Shown: in pieces, positions 6,662 to 12,032 of the stretch
Layout: every line of letters begins with the position of its first letter
How positions within the stretch are numbered: position 1 is the first letter of the stretch
NCBI GenBank assembly: GCA_964354345.1
Contig: CAYGZL010000144.1
Location: 1 to 12,032, forward strand
Direction: 5' to 3'
DNA: 12,032 nt
Source of the DNA: CAYGZL01 sp964354345
GTDB lineage: Bacteria; Chloroflexota; Anaerolineae; Anaerolineales; UBA4823
Notes under the pieces: generated by a model
What the model was told of the DNA's origin: nothing
What the model saw: only the letters and a program-made list of their open reading frames with translations
Database searches by the model: none
Made by a program: the position numbers and the translations under genes

Positions 6662-7564
6662 ATGAAGCTGAGTGGACTACATTTGCTTTTGACATACCAA
6701 TGTACTTTAGAGTGCGACCACTGCTTTGTATGGGGCAGCCCCTGGCAGAGCGGAACAATGACCCTCGAAAATATCCAGCGCATTCTTCATCAGGCCGAAA
6801 CATGCGATTCGTTCCATTCGATCTACTTCGAAGGTGGCGAACCCTTTCTCTACTACGCCACATTGCTGGCTGGTACTCAAGAGGCCGTGCGGCGAGGCTA
6901 TCAGGTTGGTATCGTCTCGAACAGCTATTGGGCGACCAGCGTAGAAGATGCGCTGGCATGCCTGCGGCCCTTTGCCGGTTTGATCAGCGATCTCTCGATC
7001 AGCAGTGATCTATTTCATTGGAGTGAAGAGCTGAGCCAACCAGCAAAAAATGCAAAAGCCGCAGCCGAAGCGCTCGGTATCCCACTCGGTTTCATCAGTA
7101 TCGCCCAACCGCTGGCGGCGGGAGCGGTTGCCTCGAGCGGGCAGCTTCCCATCGGTCAATCTGGGGTGATGTATCGTGGGCGGGCGGCAGACAAGCTGGC
7201 GGAGCGCGCCAACTGCCTGCCCTGGCAGCAGTTCACCACCTGTCCACACGAAGATTTACGCGAACCCGGCCGTGTGCATGTAGATCCTTTCGGTCATCTA
7301 CATATCTGCCAGGGAATCTCGCTGGGCAGTTTGTTCGAAACGCCCTTGAAGACTCTATGCGAGCAATACCAGCCTGAAACACACCCTATCACCGGTCCAT
7401 TGCTGTCGGGTGGTCCGGTAGAACTGGTGCGCCGTTACCAGCTTTCCCACGAGGATACCTATGCTGACGCCTGCCATCTGTGCTATGAAGCACGGCGGAT
7501 GTTACGAATGGTTTACCCTGACATCCTGACCCCGGATCAGATGTACGGTGTTCCGAAAAACTAG
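6662..7564 (+). CDS. Radical SAM protein with SPASM-like C-terminal cysteine region
   Basis: A 300-residue radical SAM enzyme. The [4Fe-4S]-SAM motif CxxxCxxC is C14-TLE-C18-DH-C21, directly after the first strand, and the SAM-binding FEGGEP follows at 56-61. The C-terminal third has further cysteines (C185, C194, C216, C271, C274) around GRVHVDPFGHLHICQGISLG (203-222), typical of SPASM/Twitch domains that bind auxiliary iron-sulfur clusters. Such enzymes often modify peptides or mature partner proteins, but no precursor peptide gene is obvious. AAGGAG at 6649-6654 lies 7 bp before ATG. A tiny upstream frame (ATG 6642, seven codons, peptide MQKGAYK) ends in TGA overlapping this start, possibly for coupling. 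The gene heads the operon that includes the selenoprotein candidate. Substrate unknown. Confidence 0.88.
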   Translation: MKLSGLHLLLTYQCTLECDHCFVWGSPWQSGTMTLENIQRILHQAETCDSFHSIYFEGGEPFLYYATLLAGTQEAVRRGYQVGIVSNSYWATSVEDALACLRPFAGLISDLSISSDLFHWSEELSQPAKNAKAAAEALGIPLGFISIAQPLAAGAVASSGQLPIGQSGVMYRGRAADKLAERANCLPWQQFTTCPHEDLREPGRVHVDPFGHLHICQGISLGSLFETPLKTLCEQYQPETHPITGPLLSGGPVELVRRYQLSHEDTYADACHLCYEARRMLRMVYPDILTPDQMYGVPKN

Positions 7565-7679
7565 GAGATCAAGATGCCAACTTCAAGGAAGATAATTATC
7601 CGACCCGAATGACAGCGACAACTGAATTTATCGACACGGATTGCCTGATAATGATTGAAGGAGTGGCTTACATCAAAAA
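7565..7679 (+). other. Short intergenic spacer, no supported gene
   Basis: A 115-bp gap. AGGAG at 7563-7567 precedes ATG 7574 at good spacing, but that frame encodes only 12 residues before TGA (7610-7612) and then two further stops. It may be the remnant of a lost gene start, or chance. GAAGGAG at 7657-7663 is the nearest ribosome binding site for the next gene, although its 16-bp spacing is long. Confidence 0.35.
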
Positions 7680-8753
7680 ATGAGCACGCCCATTGAAATA
7701 ATCAACGAAGATTGGAGCAATGTAAAACAGCGTTGGCAAGCCTGGTGGGAGCAGGAAATCCTGGATCGGGTGGTGATTGCCGTTACGGCGCCCAAGGACG
7801 GCGTCACTCCCTATCACCTGCCCGCGGTTGATCCAGAAACGCAATGGACCAGCGCCGATACCATGATCCAACGCACACTTGAGATTAGCCGGACGACCTA
7901 CTTTGGCGGTGAGGCTCTGCCAATATTCAACCACAACTGGTCAGCCGGTCATGCGTTGTATTTTGGATGCCAGCCCCACTTTGCCCCTGATACAGTGTGG
8001 GTGGATCCGGCACCCACCAGCTTGGACGGCTACACGCACCTCGGTGATACATGGCGTACCAACCCCTGGTATTCCTGGGTATTGGAAACGACGCGCGGCG
8101 CGGCTTTAGCCAGCCAGGGGCGTTACTTTATGCAATCTCTGTGGGGCAACGGCGCTACAGATACACTGGCCCTGGCGCGGGGCATCCAAAACCTGCTCTG
8201 TGACCTGGCAGAAACACCTGCCGTTGTCAAATCGGCGCTCAAACGAGTGTCGGATATCCTGATCGAAGCGGTGGGCGCGGTGTGGCAAATCATGGGTCCG
8301 GGAAAGTTGGACCTTGAAGGTTCTCTGAACTATACCGGTTGTTGGTCTCACGGTCGCACAATGGGTTTGGATTGCGACATTTCGTGTATGATCTCACCTG
8401 ACACATTTAGAGAAATCGTCCTACCCCCACTCATCGAGACCATGTACACGGTTGACCACCGCATTTACCATCTGGATGGTCCCGGAGCGATCAAGCACCT
8501 GGACACTCTGCTGGCTCTACCTGATTTACAGGCCGTCCAATGGGTGCCCGGCACCGGGCAGGAAGCCATCCAGCAGTGGATCCCGCTCATCCAGCACGTA
8601 CAAAAGGCAGGGAAGGGGATTGCCATCTCCGTCGCCGTGCAGGAGATCGACTTGCTGTTAGAAGAAGTACAGCCAGAAGGGCTTTTTATCTCCACCACCT
8701 GCCAGCGTGAGGGCGAGGCGCGTGCCCTGGTGGAAAGGCTGGCGCAGCGCTAA
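7680..8753 (+). CDS. URO-D superfamily-like protein, methyltransferase type of unknown substrate
   Basis: A 357-residue protein recognisable as a distant member of the URO-D / corrinoid methyltransferase superfamily. The evidence is DCDISCMISPDTFREIVLPP (231-250), equivalent to the strand-helix with the conserved SP in that fold, then YHLDGPGAIKHLDTLLALPD (263-282), where H264-x-D266-G takes the place of the H-x-C-G metal motif, and LQAVQWVPGTGQ (283-294). It differs clearly from the minus-strand URO-D protein in having H-x-D. The N-terminal third is rich in Trp and aromatic residues (WSNVKQRWQAWWEQ, 12-25). ATG 7680 is the only in-frame start after a stop at 7656. It ends one base before the ATG of the MerB-like gene, so the two are almost certainly co-translated. 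An accessory methyl-transfer role is inference. Confidence 0.78.
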   Translation: MSTPIEIINEDWSNVKQRWQAWWEQEILDRVVIAVTAPKDGVTPYHLPAVDPETQWTSADTMIQRTLEISRTTYFGGEALPIFNHNWSAGHALYFGCQPHFAPDTVWVDPAPTSLDGYTHLGDTWRTNPWYSWVLETTRGAALASQGRYFMQSLWGNGATDTLALARGIQNLLCDLAETPAVVKSALKRVSDILIEAVGAVWQIMGPGKLDLEGSLNYTGCWSHGRTMGLDCDISCMISPDTFREIVLPPLIETMYTVDHRIYHLDGPGAIKHLDTLLALPDLQAVQWVPGTGQEAIQQWIPLIQHVQKAGKGIAISVAVQEIDLLLEEVQPEGLFISTTCQREGEARALVERLAQR

Positions 8754-8754
8754 T

Positions 8755-9501
8755 ATGGCAGCTAAAGTACTGCTTGGGCGTGGTCATACAATAATGGAAA
8801 TCCCCCAGGCGAGGTGGAAGCAACACCTGGCTCAGGTTCCCCAACATAGCCAGGCCAGGCTTAGCTTCATGACGGAACAGCATCATCAAGTGCGCTATTT
8901 TGTGGTGCGCGAGCTGGCACACCAGGGGAAATCTATCCGACCTGAGATTATCTCCGAGAGGCTGAAGATACCCCTTGAACAGGTTCTTGTCCTTTTGGAA
9001 GAGTTAGAGAGGAAGCTATTCTTTCTGGTGAGAGATGAACATGGCGCGGTGATCTGGGCATATCCGGTGACGGTCGAGCTGACCCCGCATCGCTTGAATT
9101 TCAGCACAGGCGAGCGCCTATACGGCGCCTGAGCAGAAGACGCCCTGGCGGTGCCCTTCGTGCAAGGGAAACTACTTAATCAGTTCGTGGCGATCGAAGT
9201 TGAAACGAGCTGCAAGCACTGCCAACAGGTTATCCACCTGACTATCACCAGCGATATGCATGTCTCCATTCATGAACCTGGAGCAGCTCCCCTGGTGTTC
9301 ATGCCCGATGTGGATTGGGAGCAATTCAGCGATAAATCCATCATTGATTCTTATTGAAGGAACTCAGTATTCTTCTGGTCAGAAGAACACGCTCGAGATT
9401 ATCGGTTGCAGACAAACCAGGTTGATGGCATCTATCTCACACTGGATCAATGCGCATGGATGACACCCTTCACACAAGGAGCACTCTTCGCATTAAAATA
9501 A
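8755..9501 (+). CDS. MerB-like organometal lyase, candidate selenoprotein with two in-frame UGA (Sec126, Sec201)
   Basis: One frame of 249 codons from ATG 8755 to TAA 9499-9501, interrupted only by TGA at 9130-9132 and 9355-9357. The product (248 residues) aligns by eye with MerB. It has an N-terminal helix-turn-helix region (VVRELAHQGKSI about 57-68, then EQVLVLLEELE), DEHGAVIWAYPVT (about 97-109), then ERLYGA-TGA-AEDAL matching MerB RRLYAWCALDTL, placing the first TGA on catalytic Cys96 and D129 on Asp99. The second TGA, in DSY-TGA-RNSVFFWSEEHA, matches FCCHVHFF, with FF at +5/+6 exactly as for catalytic Cys159. C153, C156 and C233 are ordinary TGC codons, with C153 near MerB Cys117. Each TGA is followed by a SECIS-like hairpin. 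MerB cleaves carbon-mercury bonds by thiolate attack and Asp protonation; selenolates would replace both thiols. Alternative starts are ATG 8794 and GTG 8707. From memory, MerB-like organometallic lyases (name SaoL) exist in selenoprotein-associated annotation families; I cannot confirm membership. The alternative is a pseudogene. The substrate is inferred. Confidence 0.8.
9150..9173 (+). promoter_or_regulatory. Candidate bacterial SECIS element 1 (for UGA at 9130-9132)
   Basis: CCCTT (9154-9158) and AAGGG (9164-9168) form a perfect 5-bp stem around loop CGTGC. After a small internal loop, GGT (9150-9152) can pair with ACT (9171-9173), including one G-T wobble. The loop begins 27 bases after the TGA and has G then T at its second and third positions, fitting the bacterial SECIS rule of a G in the first two loop bases. 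Confidence 0.55.
9367..9390 (+). promoter_or_regulatory. Candidate bacterial SECIS element 2 (for UGA at 9355-9357)
   Basis: TTCTTCT (9370-9376) pairs perfectly with AGAAGAA (9381-9387) around loop GGTC (9377-9380). After one A/C mismatch, GT (9367-9368) pairs with AC (9389-9390). The loop lies 19 bases past the TGA, close to the E. coli fdhF spacing, and GGTC matches the core of the fdhF AGGUCU loop recognised by SelB. Confidence 0.7.
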
Positions 9502-9541
9502 TATTTTCAAGGATAGCTGTGACTAACATGAAAAAGGTAAT

Positions 9542-9784
9542 ATGAAAACCAGAGGTCAAAATTACTTCACCGACCTGCCTGGTTTCGGCGCGAAACTATA
9601 CGACAGCCTGATGGAAGAGTCACCCATGCACCTATAATATCAAGAAATTGCGCAGGACCTGTCAGGCAGGATCACACAGGGCCGCCTCCTTAACATTGGC
9701 ACCGGACCAGGACGCTAGCTGCAGGCGATCCATGCTTTGATTCCCGACCCTGAAGCAGGTTTGCAGGAGATGCACCTTTACTAA
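9542..9784 (+). pseudogene. Remnant of a class I SAM-dependent methyltransferase
   Basis: From ATG 9542 the frame reads MKTRGQNYFTDLPGFGAKLY..., then TAA at 9635-9637, then YQEIAQDLSG and the SAM-binding motif I sequence GRLLNIGTGPGR, then TAG at 9716-9718, then LQAIHALIPDPEAG and a final TAA at 9782-9784. The motif and its spacing from the N-terminus are typical of small class I methyltransferases, but two internal stops and the loss of everything beyond the motif I region show it is dead. The stops are TAA and TAG, so selenocysteine cannot rescue them. It starts 40 bp after the MerB-like gene on the same strand and was probably part of that operon. A weak AAAGG precedes the ATG. Its former substrate cannot be known. 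Confidence 0.65.
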
Positions 9785-9869
9785 TATGGGTCCGCGTCGA
9801 ATTACAGAAAAAGGGATTTTCCACATAAATCCACGGTTTCCGTGTCAGATATTGAGTTCGACGGGATAA
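9785..9869. other. Intergenic region between methyltransferase remnant and DUF4282 gene
   Basis: This 85-bp stretch carries one short perfect inverted repeat, CACGG-TTT-CCGTG (9832-9844), with no T-tract on either side. It may contribute to ending transcription from either direction but is not a convincing intrinsic terminator. The plus-strand frame of the dead methyltransferase stays open here without recognisable similarity. Confidence 0.3.
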
Positions 9870-10142
9870 TTAAACGTTGGGGTGCTGCGTATTGCGTTTA
9901 ATATCGATGAGCGAATCGCTAATCTCTGTCAAGGTATCGTTGATCCGAAAGATGACAATCAGAATTTCGGTAAAAACGCGCACGAAAATTGGACCAAGGA
10001 TGATCACCAGGATGCCTGTTAACGCCTGATCCTGGCTTATCATGACTAACCCGCCTATGACAACAATTGCGATATAAATCCAAAATATAATCTGGATGAA
10101 GATCGGGGTAATCATTTTCTTGAAGGATAAGAAATCATTCAT
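9870..10142 (-). CDS. DUF4282 domain-containing small membrane protein
   Basis: A protein of 90 residues with the DUF4282 pattern: an amphipathic start MNDFLSFKKMITP, a first membrane helix (about 12-36, IFIQIIFWIYIAIVVIGGLV), a short loop, a second hydrophobic stretch TGILVIILGPIFVRVFTEIL, and the closing IVIFRINDTLTEI. DUF4282 proteins are small inner-membrane proteins of unknown function. The start at 10142 is preferred over the ATG at 10148 because AGGAG (complement of 10151-10155) lies 8 bp from the former and only 2 bp from the latter. The gene stands alone, on the strand opposite to the selenoprotein operon. A TAAAAT box (complement of 10206-10211) is a possible -10 element, without a good -35. 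Confidence 0.82.
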   Translation of the reverse strand: MNDFLSFKKMITPIFIQIIFWIYIAIVVIGGLVMISQDQALTGILVIILGPIFVRVFTEILIVIFRINDTLTEISDSLIDIKRNTQHPNV

Positions 10143-10251
10143 GACCATTTCTCCTATGCTTTCGACAATCGGTTTGCTTCAGTTGATGTTCGTTGTTGTG
10201 TGTGAATTTTACCACAAATTAACCAATTATTAATGATAAGATGATATCGCT

Positions 10252-11123
10252 TCATTGTTTCACTGAAGGAATGTTAAATTGTTCTATGATTTGAAAAATC
10301 TGATCGTGGTTCTCCAGATCAGCCGGGGTGACCACAATCAGGTCATGTTCGGGATCTACAAAAATGGTCTGCCCATAGCGCCCCCGGGCAGCATACGCGT
10401 CATAAGAAGGATAAATCCACCATTGGTAGCCATAACCCTGGGTGCCTTCAGGGGCGCTGTACTTTTTTGTAGCGGTCTGTACCCATTGGTTGGAAATGAT
10501 CTGCTGCCCATCCCACACTCCAGAGTGCAGATATAAATACCCTAATTTTGCCATATCGCGCGAGGAGAGCTGCAGACCCCAACCGCCGATCGGGATTCCT
10601 GTTCGATCCACCTCCCAATTCAAGTCGGAAATCCCCAGAGGGTTAAACAGGTAACGCACAGCAAAATCGCGCGTATTCATGCCGGTTGTCTTCTGAATGA
10701 TAGCCGATAATACATGAGAACAACCCGAATAATAGTTAAATTGGTTGCCAGGCGATTGGGTGATAGGCTTATCCAGCACAAACTGCACCCAATCCTGGCT
10801 CAGGTATAGCTCCTGGATGGTCGAGTCAGTATCCTGCCAATCCAGACCAGTCGTCATAGTCAGCAGGTGCTCCAAAGTTATTTTGTTTATTGGCATCATA
10901 AAATGAATTCGAGCATCTGAGATAGCAACCGAGAGTCTATCCCCTGCTCTTCGGGAGTAGAGCTGCGCCAACTATCCGTCGGCCAGTAGAAGCTGGAAGT
11001 CGACACATCTGTCTGGCTGACCGGTGATACAGACACTGGCGGGAGGCTTGGACAGCCTACCAAAACCAGGCTAAGGTAGCCGATCAGGATGAAAAAACGT
11101 TTGAAACGATCGATCCCTCTCAT
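10252..11123 (-). pseudogene. Serine hydrolase (beta-lactamase/class C-like) lipoprotein pseudogene with internal deletion
   Basis: The gene starts at ATG 11123 with a lipoprotein signal (LSLVLVGC) and the usual family N-terminus YWPTDSWRSSTPEEQGIDSRLLSQMLEFI, then shifts frame at about 10900. The other frame (open from 10971) carries KITLEHLLTMTTGLDW, YYSGCSHVLSAIIQKTTG (equivalent of the Tyr motif), a GWGLQLSSRDMAKLGYLYL segment and a C-terminal strand region RGRYGQTIFVDPEHDLIVV. Intact relatives have roughly 80-100 residues between the two parts, including the catalytic SxxK. That segment is missing and the junction also changes frame, so no nucleophile remains. The first 25 or so residues of the open frame from 10971 are out-of-frame sequence. 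Either half may still be translated, but catalytic activity is not expected. Confidence 0.8.
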
Positions 11124-11248
11124 TTCGGTTGCATGTTCCTGAGATAATTATACGACCTGACGACCTTTTTAAACGATCAAGCAGGGTAAATTCGGGTTAC
11201 CTCTGGGCTTTGATGGTTAACCCACTGCAGGTTTATTCTGCTTTCGAC

Positions 11249-11254
11249 TATAAT
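11249..11254 (+). promoter_or_regulatory. Possible -10 box for the hydroxyacid dehydrogenase gene
   Basis: TATAAT lies 56 bp before the start codon at 11311. No good -35 is found at 16-18 bp upstream (TGCAGG at 11226-11231). No Shine-Dalgarno precedes the ATG, which follows a run of six C bases (11305-11310). Confidence 0.3.
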
Positions 11255-11310
11255 TCGAGTAACTATTTCTTTCTATTCCATAATTCTCGATTCACAATCA
11301 TCAACCCCCC

Positions 11311-12032
11311 ATGTCCTCTCCGATTGCTATTTATCTACTCGACCCCCAACCCTACGAATTGATCTACGGTCCAGATGAACGTGCTGAAATCGCCCGATTG
11401 GTGCAAATCAACCTCCCGCCGCAAACGTGCCAATCGGTTGCTGATAATCCGGGCGTCCTGGCCGATGTAGAGATCATCCTTTCCGGCTGGGGAATGACAA
11501 TCCTGGATGAAGCCTTCTTACAGGCTGCTCCGAATTTGAAAGCCGTCTTCTATGGCGCCGGATCGATTCGATACTTCACCACGACGGCTGCCTGGAAACG
11601 CGGTATCAAAATTGTTAGCGCGTACGCCGCCAATGATCGCCCAGTGGTGGAGTACACCCTGGCGCAGATCCTGCTGGGGTTTAAGCAAATCTGGCGATAT
11701 GTCCAGGAAGTAAAACGCCTGGGAGCTTACCCAACACTCTGGCCGGTGGCGGGGGCGTACGGCAGCACGGTTGGCCTGATCTCACTCGGGATGATCGGGC
11801 GCGGCGTGGCGCAACGCCTGCAGCAGTTCGACCTGCAGGTAATCGCCTACGATCCCTACGTGTCGCCGGCGGAAGGCGCACTCTTGGGCGTACAACTGGT
11901 CGGTCTCGACGAAATTTTCCAACGTAGCGATGTCGTCTCACTGCATACACCCTGGATGCCCGAGACGGAGGGCATGGTTACCGGCGCTCATCTATCGGGA
12001 ATGAAACCCGGAGCAACCTTCATCAACACGGC
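11311..12032 (+). CDS. D-isomer specific 2-hydroxyacid dehydrogenase family protein (3' truncated by the window)
   Basis: 240 complete codons are visible, open to the window edge. The protein starts with the flavodoxin-like substrate domain (AIYLLDPQPYELIYG, 6-20; DVEIILSGWG, 52-61) and the linker ANDRPVVEYTLAQILLG (107-123) typical of the family. The NAD-binding Rossmann motif VGLISLGMIGRGVAQRL (154-170) has Ser158 in place of the first glycine of GxGxxG, and Asp181 in VIAYDP should hold the NAD ribose. LHTPWMPETEGMV (211-223) and MKPGATFINT (231-240) follow, immediately before the expected catalytic Arg, which lies beyond the window with the Glu and His. Members reduce 2-keto acids or oxidise 2-hydroxy acids, including 3-phosphoglycerate dehydrogenase-like enzymes; the substrate is not predictable. 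Confidence 0.88.
   Translation, partial: MSSPIAIYLLDPQPYELIYGPDERAEIARLVQINLPPQTCQSVADNPGVLADVEIILSGWGMTILDEAFLQAAPNLKAVFYGAGSIRYFTTTAAWKRGIKIVSAYAANDRPVVEYTLAQILLGFKQIWRYVQEVKRLGAYPTLWPVAGAYGSTVGLISLGMIGRGVAQRLQQFDLQVIAYDPYVSPAEGALLGVQLVGLDEIFQRSDVVSLHTPWMPETEGMVTGAHLSGMKPGATFINT

Noticed and set aside
6618..6665. A radical SAM precursor peptide (MSAVEGGHMQKGAYK or MQKGAYK) upstream of the radical SAM gene
   Set aside because: Very short, lacking a leader/core organisation, and largely coincident with the ribosome binding site of the radical SAM gene; at most a coupling leader.
7574..7648. A second selenoprotein candidate: MPTSRKIIIRPE, TGA, then QRQLNLSTRIA
   Set aside because: It has a good ribosome binding site but only about 24 codons, no recognisable family, and no SECIS-like hairpin that I could see.
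8707..9132. A stand-alone 125-141 residue helix-turn-helix protein ending at TGA 9130-9132
   Set aside because: The same frame continues after the TGA with the rest of the MerB-like fold, including the catalytic Asp, so this is the N-terminal half of a longer protein.
9151..9357. A separate 68-residue CxxC protein starting at GTG 9151
   Set aside because: It is the middle section of the MerB-like frame between the two TGA codons, and the frame continues after 9357 with the conserved FFWSEEHA segment to TAA 9499.
8755..9501. MerB-like pseudogene with two nonsense mutations
   Set aside because: Both stops are TGA, both sit on the catalytic cysteines, the frame is otherwise intact and each has a following SECIS-like hairpin. 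Not excluded until selenocysteine machinery is found in the genome.
9832..9844. CACGG-TTT-CCGTG hairpin as an intrinsic terminator
   Set aside because: The stem is only 5 bp and no U-tract follows on either strand.
1..12032. Genome-wide reassignment of TGA to an amino acid
   Set aside because: Several genes end naturally at TGA (for example the first DUF970 gene, the lipoprotein, the minus-strand URO-D gene and the Ddn-like gene), with no homologous sequence after the stop.
1..12032. CRISPR arrays, tRNA or rRNA genes, insertion sequences
   Set aside because: No direct-repeat/spacer pattern, no cloverleaf with CCA-type end, and no transposase motifs or terminal inverted repeats were seen.

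Overview
The window looks like a piece of an anaerobic bacterial chromosome of moderate G+C content, plausibly a Chloroflexota (Anaerolineae-like) genome. This is an inference from gene content: paired PstA/DarA-type cyclic-di-AMP receptor genes, a DUF2207 protein, a deazaflavin-dependent nitroreductase-like protein, URO-D family methyltransferase-like enzymes and a radical SAM/SPASM protein. No rRNA, tRNA or other taxonomic marker is present.

Layout. 1-2047 (+): the tail of an unidentified gene, two adjacent DUF970 (PstA-like) genes overlapping by 4 bp, and an MFS transporter. 2060-6390 (-): a tight five-gene run, in transcription order a small lipoprotein, a URO-D family protein with an HxCG metal motif, a two-helix membrane protein, a deazaflavin-dependent nitroreductase-like protein and a DUF2207 membrane protein. 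6391-6661: a divergent intergenic region with a heptanucleotide repeat array, TATAAT boxes on both strands and a long imperfect hairpin. 6662-9501 (+): radical SAM/SPASM enzyme, URO-D-like protein, then a MerB (organomercurial lyase)-like gene whose frame contains two in-frame TGA codons. 9542-9784 (+): a decayed SAM-dependent methyltransferase. 9870-10142 (-): DUF4282 membrane protein. 10252-11123 (-): a serine hydrolase pseudogene. 11311-12032 (+): the first two thirds of a D-2-hydroxyacid dehydrogenase, cut by the window edge.

The main discovery is the MerB-like gene at 8755-9501. A routine gene call would split it into a 125-residue ORF, a second short ORF and an unannotated tail. Read through, it is one uninterrupted frame of 249 codons whose two internal TGA codons (9130-9132 and 9355-9357) fall on the positions of both catalytic cysteines of MerB (Cys96 and Cys159), with the catalytic Asp99 equivalent kept three residues after the first. 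Three other cysteines are normal TGC codons. Each TGA is followed at a suitable distance by a hairpin with a G/GU-containing loop; the second has a 7-bp perfect stem and a GGTC loop resembling the E. coli fdhF SECIS loop. The simplest reading is a selenoprotein with selenocysteine at both catalytic positions of an organometal lyase.

How the genes may work together (inference): the radical SAM protein, the URO-D-like protein (a fold used by corrinoid/coenzyme M methyltransferases) and the Sec-containing lyase start with a plausible promoter and lie in one run. The last two genes are separated by a single base. This suggests a pathway acting on methylated or alkylated metal(loid) compounds. The neighbouring methyltransferase is dead, so part of the original pathway may have been lost here.
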